64,000 nucleotides of DNA from Pseudomonadota bacterium (GCA_020161615.1 JAIUPD010000001.1:248001-312000), one strand, 5' to 3'. Shown: positions 21,434 through 29,226, counted from the first letter of the stretch. The notes: a model not told the origin generated them from the letters alone. Made by a program: numbers and translations.

Positions 21434-21928
21434 TTAGGGTCCGGGCGTGCCGGCTGGCAGGGAAAGCCAGGTATCGACATGGGCGATGCAGGCCTGCCGG
21501 ACGGCGAAAGGCTGGCTCAGGCTGCGACAGGTGGCGTGCATCGACTCGCGTGCCTCGCGGATCCGGGGACTGACCGAGAAGAGCGCCGCCGCTGCCAGAA
21601 CCGCCCCGAGGGCGAGGCAGGCGGCGATCAGCGCCTCTTGCCGCGGCAGCCGGGCCGGGGGGATCATCAGCGGCAGGCCAGTGGCCACGGCAGCCAGCAG
21701 CAGCAGCCACAGCGTGGGCGGGCTTTCGAAATCGATCAGCCCCAGGAACACCGCCAGGGCGGGCAGGCAGGCAAGGATCGTCGTGGCATAGACGGCAAAC
21801 CAGGCGGGCCAGCGCAGCCGGTCCGTCTGGCCGCGCCAGGGCACAAGCCGCATCGCCAGCGCCAGCCCCCCGGCGAGGCAGCCCGCCAGTGCCAGCGCGG
21901 CATAGAGGAGGAAGGCCGAGATCAGCAT
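21434..21928 (-). CDS. Small multi-pass membrane protein, unknown
   Basis: 164 residues with four hydrophobic segments (LISAFLLYAALALAGCLAG at the start; FAVYATTILACLPALAVFLG; TLWLLLLAAVATGLPL; ALIAACLALGAVLAAAALF), then a soluble tail with cysteines flanking HATCRSLSQ and RQACIAHVDTW. The start at ATG 21928 coincides with the first membrane segment. It is divergent from acetoacetyl-CoA synthetase. No family recognised. Confidence 0.6.
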   Translation of the reverse strand: MLISAFLLYAALALAGCLAGGLALAMRLVPWRGQTDRLRWPAWFAVYATTILACLPALAVFLGLIDFESPPTLWLLLLAAVATGLPLMIPPARLPRQEALIAACLALGAVLAAAALFSVSPRIREARESMHATCRSLSQPFAVRQACIAHVDTWLSLPAGTPGP

Positions 21929-22033
21929 CGCGCCCAAGCCTGACACAGCCCGGGCGTAACCGGAAGCCCGATCACGCGCCGGGCTTGATCCGCTGCCCGC
22001 TTCGGGCGACGAAGGGGCAACAGGGAGGACAGC

Positions 22034-23980
22034 ATGACCGAGGCACGGCCCATCCTCTGGGCGCCATCGCCCGAGCGGGCGCAAGCAACCCGCATGGCGG
22101 ATTTTATCCGCTGGCTAGACGCCGAACGCGGCCTTTCCTTCGCCGATTACAACGCGCTCTGGCGCTGGTCGGTCGGCGATCTGCCGGGCTTCTGGTCGGC
22201 ACTGGTCGAGTACGCCGGGCTCGATATCCGGGGCCATGGCGCGGTTCTGGGGCGGCGCGAGATGCCCGGGGCGGAATGGTTCCCGGGCGCCCTCTGCTCT
22301 TTCGCCGGGCAGGTGCTGGCCAACGCCCGAATACATCCCGACGAGCCGGCGCTGATCGGGATTTCCGAGACCTTCGGCCGCCGGGTGCTGACCTGGCATG
22401 CGCTGGCACGGGAGGTGGCGGTCAAGGCGGGCGGTCTCAGGTCGCTGGGCGTGGGGCAGGGGGACCGGGTGGTCGCCATCCTGCCCAACACGATGGACTC
22501 CATGGTCGCTTTCCTGGCGGTCACCAGCCTGGGCGCGATCTGGTCGCAGGCGGCGCCCGACATGGGGCCGACCGCGGTGCTGGACCGTTTCCGCCAGATC
22601 GAGCCCAAGGTGCTGATCGCACAGGACAGCTACACCCTGGCCGGCAAGCCCGTCGACCGCCGACCCCAAATCGAGGGGATCGCTGCGGGCCTGCCCTCGC
22701 TCGTCGCGCGGCTGATGGTGCCGGGGCTGAACGGCCTTTCCCCCGGCTGGGCGGATTGGGCGGCGCTGGCAGGCGAGCCCGTGGCGCCGGTCCCGGTGCC
22801 CTTCGATCACCCGCTCTGGATCGTCTATTCCTCGGGCACCACCGGGAACCCCAAGCCCATCGTGCATGGCCATGGCGGGGTCCTGGTGGAATGCGCGAAA
22901 TCGGCGCTGCACATGGATCTGCACCCGGGCGACCGCTATTGCTGGCTGACCTCCTCGGGCTGGATCATGTGGAACACCCAGTTCTTCGCGCTGATGAACG
23001 GCGCGGCGGTGGTGCTCTTCGACGTGGCGCCGGGCTATCCCGACCTGATGGCGCTGTGGCGCGCCGCGGCGGATGAAAGGCTGACGCATCTGGGCGCGGG
23101 CGCGGCCTTCTATCAATCCTGCCTCAAGGCCGGGATCCAGCCGAAAACGCTGGATCTTTCGGCGCTCAGGCACCTCGGTTCGACCGGCTCGCCTCTCTCG
23201 CCCGAGGGCTATGACTGGATCTATTCTGCGGTGAAATCCGACCTCTGGCTTGCGCCCCTGTCGGGCGGAACCGACCTCTGCGGGGCGTTTGTCGGCGGCA
23301 ATCCGATGCTGCCGGTCAGGGCGGGCGAGATGCAATGCCGCTTCCTCGGCAACGCCGTCCGGGCGTTCGACGAAGCGGGCAACGAGGTTTTCGACCAGGT
23401 GGGCGAGTTGGTCTGCACCGAGCCTTTGCCCGCCATGCCCCTGTATTTCTGGAACGATCCCGGCAACCGCCGCTATCTGGACAGCTATTTCGACACCTAC
23501 CCGGGCGTCTGGCGCCACGGCGACTGGATCGAGATCACGGCCGAAGGCGGCGCGGTGATCTATGGCCGCTCGGATGCGACGATCAACCGGCACGGGCTGC
23601 GGCTGGGCTCGTCCGAGATCTATCGCGTGGTCGAGGCGCTGGACGAGATCGCCGATTCGCTGGTCATTGATTGCGAATATCTGGGGCGGGCCAGCTTCAT
23701 GCCGCTTTTCGTCGTGCCCGCCCCGGGCGTGACGCTGGACGAGGCGCTGAAAGACCGCATCCGCGCCCGGATCCGGTCCGAGGTTTCGCCCCGCTTCGTG
23801 CCCGACCTGATCGAGGCTCTGCCCGAGGTGCCGCGCACCCTGTCGGGGAAAAAGCTGGAAGTGCCGGTAAAGAAACTCTTCCTCGGCGGCGATCCGGCCC
23901 GGGTGGTGAACCGCGATTCCATGGCCAACCCGGACAGCTTCGACTGGTTCGTCGCTTGGCACCGCGCACGCGGGGCTTGA
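22034..23980 (+). CDS. Acetoacetate-CoA ligase (acetoacetyl-CoA synthetase)
   Basis: 648 residues, in the long subclass of AMP-forming synthetases (acetyl-CoA synthetase-like). The P-loop is [20 protein letters not shown] at about residue 270; LTSSGWIMWNTQFFAL and GSTGSPLSPEGYDWIYSAV follow and are typical of acetoacetyl-CoA synthetases; the C-terminal catalytic lysine region is RTLSGKKLEVPVKKL. A GGAGG ribosome site lies before ATG 22034. It activates acetoacetate for ketone-body or polyhydroxybutyrate metabolism. It is the last chromosomal protein gene before the prophage. Confidence 0.95.
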   Translation: MTEARPILWAPSPERAQATRMADFIRWLDAERGLSFADYNALWRWSVGDLPGFWSALVEYAGLDIRGHGAVLGRREMPGAEWFPGALCSFAGQVLANARIHPDEPALIGISETFGRRVLTWHALAREVAVKAGGLRSLGVGQGDRVVAILPNTMDSMVAFLAVTSLGAIWSQAAPDMGPTAVLDRFRQIEPKVLIAQDSYTLAGKPVDRRPQIEGIAAGLPSLVARLMVPGLNGLSPGWADWAALAGEPVAPVPVPFDHPLWIVYSSGTTGNPKPIVHGHGGVLVECAKSALHMDLHPGDRYCWLTSSGWIMWNTQFFALMNGAAVVLFDVAPGYPDLMALWRAAADERLTHLGAGAAFYQSCLKAGIQPKTLDLSALRHLGSTGSPLSPEGYDWIYSAVKSDLWLAPLSGGTDLCGAFVGGNPMLPVRAGEMQCRFLGNAVRAFDEAGNEVFDQVGELVCTEPLPAMPLYFWNDPGNRRYLDSYFDTYPGVWRHGDWIEITAEGGAVIYGRSDATINRHGLRLGSSEIYRVVEALDEIADSLVIDCEYLGRASFMPLFVVPAPGVTLDEALKDRIRARIRSEVSPRFVPDLIEALPEVPRTLSGKKLEVPVKKLFLGGDPARVVNRDSMANPDSFDWFVAWHRARGA

Positions 23981-24011
23981 GCGCCCCGGCCCGCCTGCTA
24001 TGAGGGGACGG

Positions 24012-24097
24012 GGCCGCTTGCTGGAATGGTAGACAGACCGGACTTAAAATCCGTTGCCCGGATGGGCGTGAGGGTTCGAGTCCCTCAGCGGCTACCA
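24012..24097 (+). tRNA. tRNA-Leu (anticodon UAA)
   Basis: A complete cloverleaf: a 7-bp acceptor stem GGCCGCT with AGCGGCT (one G-U pair), anticodon loop CTTAAAA with anticodon TAA at 24045-24047, a long variable arm with stem GCCC/GGGC, T-arm GAGGG/CCCTC with TTCGAGT, and an encoded CCA end at 24095-24097. The long variable arm is a class II (Leu/Ser) feature. An integrase gene begins its 3' end 91 bases downstream, so the 3' half of this tRNA is the likely attachment site. Confidence 0.93.
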
Positions 24098-24147
24098 CCA
24101 CCCATGAACGATGCACGAACATGCTTTGAAAACATTGGGTAATTTTC

Positions 24148-24181
24148 GGCGTGGTACAGTCGCGCCTTTTGGCGTGGTACA
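24148..24181. repeat. Pair of 11-bp direct repeats near attL (integrase arm-site candidates)
   Basis: GGCGTGGTACA occurs at 24148-24158 and 24171-24181, 23 bp apart (about two helical turns), between the tRNA end and the integrase stop. Position and spacing fit arm-type integrase or excisionase sites. Confidence 0.5.
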
Positions 24182-24187
24182 CTTTTC

Positions 24188-25231
24188 TCAGCCGAGAAGC
24201 CCGTCGATCCGGTCAACGACCGATTCCGCCAGTCCTGCCCGGGCGGCGCTGCGGACATAGATCTTGGTTTCGGGGCTGCCCATTTCGTGGCCCAGCAGGA
24301 CGTCAATTTCGCCCGAGGGCGCGCCGCCGGCTGTAAGCATGGCAGCGATACCCTTGCGTACACCGTGCAGGCTGCGACCCTTTAGCCCGGCGGCATCGGC
24401 CCAGCCACGGAAGGCGTTGCCAAGACCGGCCGCGGTGTAGGGGGCGCCGAATGACGTCAGCACGTAGGTCATGTTCCCATGTCCCGCCAGATCGGCGAGC
24501 AGGGCGCGGGACATGGGCATTTCGACCACGTCATGGGGCGCCTTGTTCTGGGTCCAGCGAAGCCACCGGCGCCCGTCCCTGGTGAACTCGTGCTGCCGCC
24601 CCAACTGGCACAGGTCGCCGCGCCGCGCGGTCGTGCAGGCCGCAAGGATCAGCGCGCGGCGGGCCATGGTTCCGGCCCCGTGGTGGTCAAGATAGGCGGC
24701 AATGTCCTCGGCCGACCACGGCGCGAAGCCGGGCGTCTTCTTGCTGAGCCGCTTCACGTCGCGGGCCGGGTTTTCGCAGGTCACGTACTCGCGCTGGATC
24801 GCCCAGAGGTAGAGGCCCGAAATCGCCTTCAGCAGATTGTCGGCCGCTGCCGGCGTGCCAGCGAACTTGTCGGCCAGCTTGATCACTGCCGACCGCGGCA
24901 TGTTGGCGTCCTTGGCCCCGTATTCGTCGACCAGCCGCCCCAGGTGGTGCCGCTTGCCTTTCAGTGTGAGGGGCGAGGCGAGCCGGGCTGCGACCTTGCG
25001 TTCCAGATCCGCGAGGAACAGACCGACCAGCCATTCGACCGAGCCGCGCGTGGCCTTGGGGGTCACCACCGGCACGTTGTCGATCAGCGCGGCATAGTGT
25101 TCGTGGAACTCCCGGCTGCCGGGCTCGCCCCGCAGCGTCGTGACCTTCCCGTCCCGCCGGAAGCGGTAACGAACCGCGCCCGATGGCAGGCGTTCGGTGG
25201 TCACGTATTTCAGGCGCACGTCGTCTACCAT
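24188..25231 (-). CDS. int: Tyrosine recombinase (prophage integrase)
   Basis: 347 residues. The C-terminal catalytic domain shows the tyrosine recombinase residues: Arg-203 in ACTTARRGDLCQL, His-289 and Arg-292 in SLHGVRKG, His-315 in LLGHEMGSPETKIY and the nucleophile Tyr-325. The N-terminal part contains an AP2-like arm-binding region (RYRFRRDGKVTTLRGEPGS) and a SAM-like core-binding helical domain (about 62-165). The gene points toward the tRNA-Leu attachment site, the usual layout. Its start overlaps a 58-residue gene by 7 bases. Confidence 0.95.
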   Translation of the reverse strand: MVDDVRLKYVTTERLPSGAVRYRFRRDGKVTTLRGEPGSREFHEHYAALIDNVPVVTPKATRGSVEWLVGLFLADLERKVAARLASPLTLKGKRHHLGRLVDEYGAKDANMPRSAVIKLADKFAGTPAAADNLLKAISGLYLWAIQREYVTCENPARDVKRLSKKTPGFAPWSAEDIAAYLDHHGAGTMARRALILAACTTARRGDLCQLGRQHEFTRDGRRWLRWTQNKAPHDVVEMPMSRALLADLAGHGNMTYVLTSFGAPYTAAGLGNAFRGWADAAGLKGRSLHGVRKGIAAMLTAGGAPSGEIDVLLGHEMGSPETKIYVRSAARAGLAESVVDRIDGLLG

Positions 25232-25401
25232 GGCTCGGGCTTTCGCTTATCGTGCTGCGGTTCGGGTTTGCGGTCAACCTGAGCCTCGACCCGGATCGAG
25301 TCGTCGGGCATCAGCACGACGGCGCCGACCGGCCCGACCTGCGCCACGAACGCAGCGATCGTGCGTTCGATCTTTGCTTGGGTGACGCGCCGCGCTCCCA
25401 T
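25225..25401 (-). CDS. Small phage protein upstream of integrase
   Basis: 58 residues with an excellent GAGGAG ribosome site 6 bases before ATG 25401. A helical N-terminal part (RRVTQAKIERTIAAFVAQVG) is followed by a short beta strand pair (AVVLMPDDSIRVEAQV) and a charged tail. Its position directly ahead of int, overlapping it, suggests a role in recombination such as excisionase-like or accessory factor, but there is no recognisable excisionase fold. Confidence 0.6.
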   Translation of the reverse strand: MGARRVTQAKIERTIAAFVAQVGPVGAVVLMPDDSIRVEAQVDRKPEPQHDKRKPEPW

Positions 25402-25474
25402 GGTCAGCTCCTCGTGGCGACGGCCTCGTCGCTGCTCAACAGGGGTTCGGCGGGGGTGAAAGAGCGGATTGTGT

Positions 25475-25699
25475 TCATCCTGATTGCCATCCGCCAGTGT
25501 TGTAACCCACCTTGAAGCCGGTGTTTCTTGCATCCGAGACCATGTCAGCGACGATCACGAGGGCTGCATGCAGCGGAACCGGTCGGGCACCCTCGTCCAG
25601 ACGACCCTGGCACCACTCGATCAACGCCGCGCGTAAGCGCTCCTCCTCAGAGGTCAGGCTTTCGCTGCCGAAGAGCAGCGCCCTGTTTCCGTCGCTCAT
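25475..25699 (-). CDS. Small phage protein, unknown
   Basis: 74 residues. The start overlaps the stop of the ParB-domain gene as ATGA, so translation is likely coupled. The sequence has an acidic helix (SEEERLRAALIEWCQGRL) and a second helix (HAALVIVADMVSDARN). No family is recognised. Confidence 0.55.
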   Translation of the reverse strand: MSDGNRALLFGSESLTSEEERLRAALIEWCQGRLDEGARPVPLHAALVIVADMVSDARNTGFKVGYNTGGWQSG

Positions 25700-27546
25700 T
25701 CGTTGCCCTCCTCCACCGCCGGCCACTGCAGCTGCTCGGGCAGCCAGGCGTCGAGGCGGGCGTTGGTGGCGCGGTCGAGGCCGAGGGCTTCGCGGAAGTC
25801 TGCCTCGTTGAACAGGCGATGCAGGATCGTGGCCTTTTCGCCCTTCTTCTTGGTCTGGAAATCCATCCCCTCGCGGCGGTCGGCCGGGACCAGCTCGTCC
25901 CAAAGGCTGTCCAGATGCGGCACCGGCAGGCGCTTGAAGAAGTCGTCGGCCGTGGGGGTCCAGATCTCACGCGGGTTCGGCTTCAGCTGGGCAGCAAGGA
26001 CCGGTGCGAGTTCGCGGTGTGGGGTCAGCGTGCGGGCAAGCCCTCGGGTCATGTCCTCATTGCGGTGCTTCTTGCCCAGGGCGCGAAAGGCTGCGAAGCC
26101 CTCGGCCGTGACGCGGCCGAGATCGCGCGCAGGGTCGGCCAGCGACTCGGGCAGTTCCAGCCCGTCTGCCTTCTCCGGGGTGATGGGCTGGCGGTCTAGG
26201 GTGATGCGAAGGGGCGTGTCCCATGCCGAGAAGCCACCCGACGCTAGATACCCCAGCAAGTCCAGCATCAGCTCGGGTTGTGTCGCCGCACGGTGCTGCA
26301 AAGCGGCAAGGCGGATCTTGTGCAGGTCCTCGATCAGCCCGGAGGACAGCGCCTTGGTTTCGACCTTGCCGCCGCCCGTGGCGCGCTCGGCCGGGGTTGC
26401 CTCGGGATCGTCCTGTGGGTGGCGGTAGGGGCCTTCGATCTCGAACTTGCCGCTGTGGTCGAGGTAGAGCCAGAGGCCCGATGTCTCGCGGTCCTCGTCC
26501 GACCAGTCGCCATTGGCGCGGTCTTCCAGCGCTTCCATCCGGGCGAACTCAGCAGGGGTCATTCCCCCTCTCTCGCTGCGGGCGTGCAGTTCCTCCAGCT
26601 CGGCCGCGTCAGCCTCGGGCAGATCCATCGGCTGACGATAGACACGCTGCAGGCGCATCTTGTGGGCAATGTTGTAGCTGTCCGCGGGCCGTTCCTCGAC
26701 CCATTTCCAGCCCTCGGCCAGCCGCGCCTCGATCTCGGCCGCCATGCGCTGTGCGACCAGCTCGTCCAGGATACCCTCGTCCAAGAGCCGCACCTGGTCA
26801 GAAAACAGATCCTCCTGCAGCGTGCCGCCAGCGGCGCGATAGGCCTCGATGCCCACCAGCTTCACGCGCCGGTCGTCGGTGCGGATCGAGGCTTTCTGCA
26901 GCCGGTCGCGGATGAAGCTGGCGGTGGTCTCCCAGCTCGCCGCGCCGGGGCGCAGGACCTGCTGCAGGACCTCGGCCGCCGCCTCGTTGGTCGGGGCCAG
27001 GGTCAGGGCCGCGGCATGGTCGAGGCCGATCTTACCCTCGCGCAGGGCGTCCAGTGCGCTGGGTGGCAACTGTGCGAGTTTCAGGCGCTGGCGAACGTGG
27101 CGCCCGGACACGGCAAAGGCGCGGGCGATGGTGTCGGGGTCGGCACCCTTCGCGGCCATCCGACCGTAGGCGCGGACCTCGTCGGCCGGGTGCAGCGCGG
27201 CGCGGGCGGCATTCTCGGCGCTCGCCCAGAGGCGGGCGGTGTCTTCGTCGGGCGCAACCTTGACCGGGACGCGGGTTTCGTCGAGCGAGCGGTCTTCCCG
27301 CATCGCCAGCAGGATCATCGCGCGTAGGCGGCGGCCGCCGGCAACGATGCCGAGTTTGCCCGGTTGTGCTGGATCGAACCACCCGTTGAGGTTCTGCAGG
27401 AGGCCGATCGCCTCGATCGAGGAGGCCAGGGCCTCGATATCGGCGGGCGGCGGTTCGGAGCGGGTGTTAAGCGGGTGCAGGTAGCAGTCGGCCAGCGGGA
27501 CGAGGGCGGTGGTGGCCTCGGCCGAAGGGGGCGGGGATTGCAGCAT
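25696..27546 (-). CDS. ParB/Srx N-terminal-domain protein of prophage
   Basis: 616 residues. The first 110 residues have the ParB-N pattern: VPLADCYLHPLNTRSEPPP, then IEALASSIEAIGLLQNLNG and the phosphate-binding box VAGGRRLRAMILL. A helix-turn-helix region follows (DPDTIARAFAVSGRHVRQRL, about residues 135-155). The remaining 450 residues are long, charged and helical, unlike short plasmid ParB proteins. No parA is nearby, so a partition role is not supported; related proteins in phages are CTPases, nucleases or regulators. The gene sits in the repressor-controlled left operon. It shares an identical 18-bp start region with the next upstream gene. Confidence 0.8.
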   Translation of the reverse strand: MLQSPPPSAEATTALVPLADCYLHPLNTRSEPPPADIEALASSIEAIGLLQNLNGWFDPAQPGKLGIVAGGRRLRAMILLAMREDRSLDETRVPVKVAPDEDTARLWASAENAARAALHPADEVRAYGRMAAKGADPDTIARAFAVSGRHVRQRLKLAQLPPSALDALREGKIGLDHAAALTLAPTNEAAAEVLQQVLRPGAASWETTASFIRDRLQKASIRTDDRRVKLVGIEAYRAAGGTLQEDLFSDQVRLLDEGILDELVAQRMAAEIEARLAEGWKWVEERPADSYNIAHKMRLQRVYRQPMDLPEADAAELEELHARSERGGMTPAEFARMEALEDRANGDWSDEDRETSGLWLYLDHSGKFEIEGPYRHPQDDPEATPAERATGGGKVETKALSSGLIEDLHKIRLAALQHRAATQPELMLDLLGYLASGGFSAWDTPLRITLDRQPITPEKADGLELPESLADPARDLGRVTAEGFAAFRALGKKHRNEDMTRGLARTLTPHRELAPVLAAQLKPNPREIWTPTADDFFKRLPVPHLDSLWDELVPADRREGMDFQTKKKGEKATILHRLFNEADFREALGLDRATNARLDAWLPEQLQWPAVEEGNE

Positions 27547-27885
27547 GGGGACCTCTGGGGAAAGAGGGGCGGTTTAAACCGTCCGGATGTTGATGCCGTA
27601 CCGAGCGGCCAGCTCGTTCTCATAGGCTTCGGCCTCGCGCTCGGCGCCGTCGGCCATCGCCTCGAAGTACTCCAGCTCACTGAACACGCCCTTGGCGATC
27701 AGGAGGCGCGCAAGACCGCCCATGTCCGCCTTCGACATATCGATCCCGACCCGAAGGTGCTTCGGGCTGCGGTTCTCGTGCTCGGGGAACGCCCAGATGG
27801 CAGTCTGGACGCGATGGGCGGCGCGCTCATAGCGTTCCTTTGCTTGGATCTTCCTTGCTTGGTCGGACATGGGGACCTCTGGGGA
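27544..27885 (-). repeat. Duplicated 18-bp translation-start leader
   Basis: CATGGGGACCTCTGGGGA occurs at 27544-27561 and at 27868-27885. On the minus strand each copy ends in the ATG of a gene (the ParB-domain protein and the 98-residue protein) and supplies the AGAGG ribosome site. Confidence 0.7.
27574..27870 (-). CDS. Hypothetical phage protein
   Basis: 98 residues, mostly charged and helical (RKIQAKERYERAAHRVQTAI; then a C-terminal helix ELEYFEAMADGAEREAEAY). It starts with an AGAGG leader identical to that of the ParB-domain gene downstream. It belongs to the left operon. No family recognised; a regulatory or DNA-associated role is only a guess. Confidence 0.6.
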   Translation of the reverse strand: MSDQARKIQAKERYERAAHRVQTAIWAFPEHENRSPKHLRVGIDMSKADMGGLARLLIAKGVFSELEYFEAMADGAEREAEAYENELAARYGINIRTV

Positions 27886-27962
27886 TGAAAAGGCCCCGGC
27901 GGCGGGACAGAGGTCGCCGGGGCAGGTGCGCGCCGGAGAGGCTTCAACGGCGCGGGGTGGGA

Positions 27963-28160
27963 TCAGGCGGGGAGGCCGAGGTCGCGCAGAAAACGGCGGG
28001 CGCGGCCAATGTCGAAGGCGGTGCCGAGGTCGATCATGACGCGGGCGGCGTCTGCCCGGGCCTCGTTACCGGCCGAGTGATCCTCGAACTGCTGGCGGGC
28101 GGCGACCAGCTGGCCCGCGCGAGGCATGAGGGCGAGGGCGCCGTGAGCGTCAGCGTTCAT
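27963..28160 (-). CDS. Small phage protein, unknown
   Basis: 65 residues, helical. Its start overlaps the stop of the acyl-carrier-like gene (ATGA), which supports it being real. The C-terminal section (DIGRARRFLRDLGLPA) is preceded by a hydrophobic helix (AARVMIDLGTAF). No family is recognised. Confidence 0.5.
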   Translation of the reverse strand: MNADAHGALALMPRAGQLVAARQQFEDHSAGNEARADAARVMIDLGTAFDIGRARRFLRDLGLPA

Positions 28161-28477
28161 GCGGCATCCTCCGGCAGCAGGGCCGCGCCGTCGGCCTCGG
28201 CATCGCGGTAGAGGGCCGGGTTATCGACGGGCCCCCGAGGCCGGGCGGTCCGCGCGGCGATCACCTGGGCGAGGTCGCCGACGGTGGCGATCTCTTCAAC
28301 CGCCGCATCCTCGATGTCGATGCCGTGCGCTTCTTCGGCCGCGACGACCAGCTGCCATTTGTCGAGGCTGTCGATCTGCAGGTCGGGCAGGGCCGTGTCG
28401 GCGGTCAGGAAGCGGCCTTCGAGGCGTGGGAACTCGGCGACGATCAGGTCGGCCGCGCGGGCGATAGCGGCATCCAT
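28157..28477 (-). CDS. Acyl carrier protein-like protein of prophage
   Basis: About 106 residues. The centre matches the acyl carrier protein fold closely: a helix I region (IARAADLIVAEF), a loop, then the phosphopantetheine attachment motif LQIDSLDKWQLV with the serine in DSL, followed by AAEEAHGIDIEDAAVEEI and TVGDLAQVIAAR, which align with helices II-IV of bacterial ACP (compare the known ADSLDTVELV and TTVxDAxxYI patterns). The modified serine is residue 37 from ATG 28477 (38 from GTG 28480). It lies second in the left operon and is coupled to both neighbours. No acyltransferase, synthetase or ACP synthase is seen in the prophage part of the window, so any cargo would have to be loaded by host enzymes. 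Confidence 0.72.
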   Translation of the reverse strand: MDAAIARAADLIVAEFPRLEGRFLTADTALPDLQIDSLDKWQLVVAAEEAHGIDIEDAAVEEIATVGDLAQVIAARTARPRGPVDNPALYRDAEADGAALLPEDAA

Positions 28478-28605
28478 CACGCGGCCCTCCGGCAGGAGCG
28501 GAAAGGGAAATTCAGCTGGCGGCGCTCACGCTGGCGGACGCGCCAGGCGATCCAGCGGCCTCGGGCCTCGGGATCGGCGACGATGGCAGGAAGGGGGTTG
28601 GGCAT
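28477..28605 (-). CDS. Short basic phage peptide, first gene of the left operon
   Basis: 42 residues: MPNPLPAIVADPEARGRWI followed by a strongly basic stretch (WRVRQRERRQ). The stop overlaps the next start as TGATG. ATG 28605 lies about 63 bases after the predicted transcription start. Longer in-frame versions (ATG 28710) would include the promoter and operator and are rejected. Function unknown; it might bind nucleic acid. Confidence 0.45.
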   Translation of the reverse strand: MPNPLPAIVADPEARGRWIAWRVRQRERRQLNFPFRSCRRAA

Positions 28606-28675
28606 GGTGGCGCTCCATCGGTTGGGCCGCGATCTGCCCGGGGTGGGCTTCTTCGGCGGCGGGTGATGGAGGGGG

Positions 28676-28703
28676 AGAATAGCGGTTAAAAAACCGCTGT
28701 CAA
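28676..28703 (-). promoter_or_regulatory. Left early promoter with operator O1 in the spacer
   Basis: On the minus strand TTGACA (28698-28703), a 16-base spacer and TATTCT (28676-28681). The spacer is filled by the palindrome at 28681-28698, so repressor binding should block polymerase. It drives the left operon (short peptide, ACP-like, 65-aa, 98-aa, ParB-domain protein and on toward int). Confidence 0.7.
28681..28698. promoter_or_regulatory. Operator O1
   Basis: AGCGGTT-AAAA-AACCGCT, a perfect inverted repeat with 7-bp arms and 4-bp centre, located inside the left early promoter. Confidence 0.7.
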
Positions 28704-28710
28704 CAAACAA

Positions 28711-28728
28711 TGCGGTATTATAACCGCA
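28711..28728. promoter_or_regulatory. Operator O2
   Basis: TGCGGTA-TTAT-AACCGCA, the same 7-4-7 design as O1 with one arm mismatch, centred 30 bp from O1. It overlaps a TATAAT sequence on the minus strand. Confidence 0.65.
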
Positions 28729-28760
28729 GTCGAGACGGGGTCGAGCTGGGACTGGACATC

Positions 28761-28785
28761 GAAAAGCCCCGCCGTTGGCGGGGCT
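28761..28785 (-). terminator. Rho-independent terminator after the lipoprotein gene
   Basis: A 9-bp perfect stem (28765-28773 with 28777-28785), loop GTT, followed on the minus strand by TTTTC. It lies 25 bases after the lipoprotein stop and before the left promoter, separating the repressor/lipoprotein transcript from the left operon. Confidence 0.8.
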
Positions 28786-28809
28786 GCTCAGGTTTGTGAG
28801 AGAGGTCGA

Positions 28810-29226
28810 TCAGGCCCGGCCTAGGTCATTTAGGACGCGGTGGCCACGATCTTCCATGCAACGATCGACCACGCGCCTCGGGCCATACGTAACAAGGTCG
28901 TTCGAATACTCGCTCGCACCGGCGCCGGCAGCTGCGCCGCTCGCCGCCCCGTATGCCGCCCAGTCACTGTTTCCACCGATCGCCGCACCGGCAACTGCGC
29001 CGACTAGGATCCCAATCATCAGGTTCCGCCCGAGTTCCTCGTTCTGGCGCCGTTGGTAGTCTGCCTCGACTTGGGTCGCGATGGCGAGGCAGGCGTCCAA
29101 ATCGGATTCGTATCGCGCTTGATTCGAGCGAGACGGATCGACGACGGGGCGGTAGTCGGTCAATGGCTGAGGCGGCGCGCACGCGGCGAGGGCGAGGGCT
29201 GCGAGGGGGACAAGAATAATCTTCAT
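28810..29226 (-). CDS. Prophage lipoprotein with glycine-zipper segment
   Basis: 138 residues. The N-terminus MKIILVPLAALALAAC is a lipoprotein signal (lipobox LAAC). A soluble helical region with ARYESDLDACLAIATQ follows, then a glycine-rich hydrophobic segment (GILVGAVAGAAIGG; AYGAASGAAAGAGASEY) of the glycine-zipper type, and a C-terminal RCMEDRGHRVLN. It lies downstream of the repressor on the same strand with its own terminator, so it is probably expressed in the lysogen. A role in superinfection exclusion or envelope change is inferred from the position only. Confidence 0.75.
   Translation of the reverse strand: MKIILVPLAALALAACAPPQPLTDYRPVVDPSRSNQARYESDLDACLAIATQVEADYQRRQNEELGRNLMIGILVGAVAGAAIGGNSDWAAYGAASGAAAGAGASEYSNDLVTYGPRRVVDRCMEDRGHRVLNDLGRA

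Noticed and set aside
27570-27581. Palindrome CGGTTTAAACCG considered as a sixth operator
   Set aside because: The half-sites resemble the operators, but the centre is 2 bp shorter, it is not next to a promoter, and it overlaps a stop codon.
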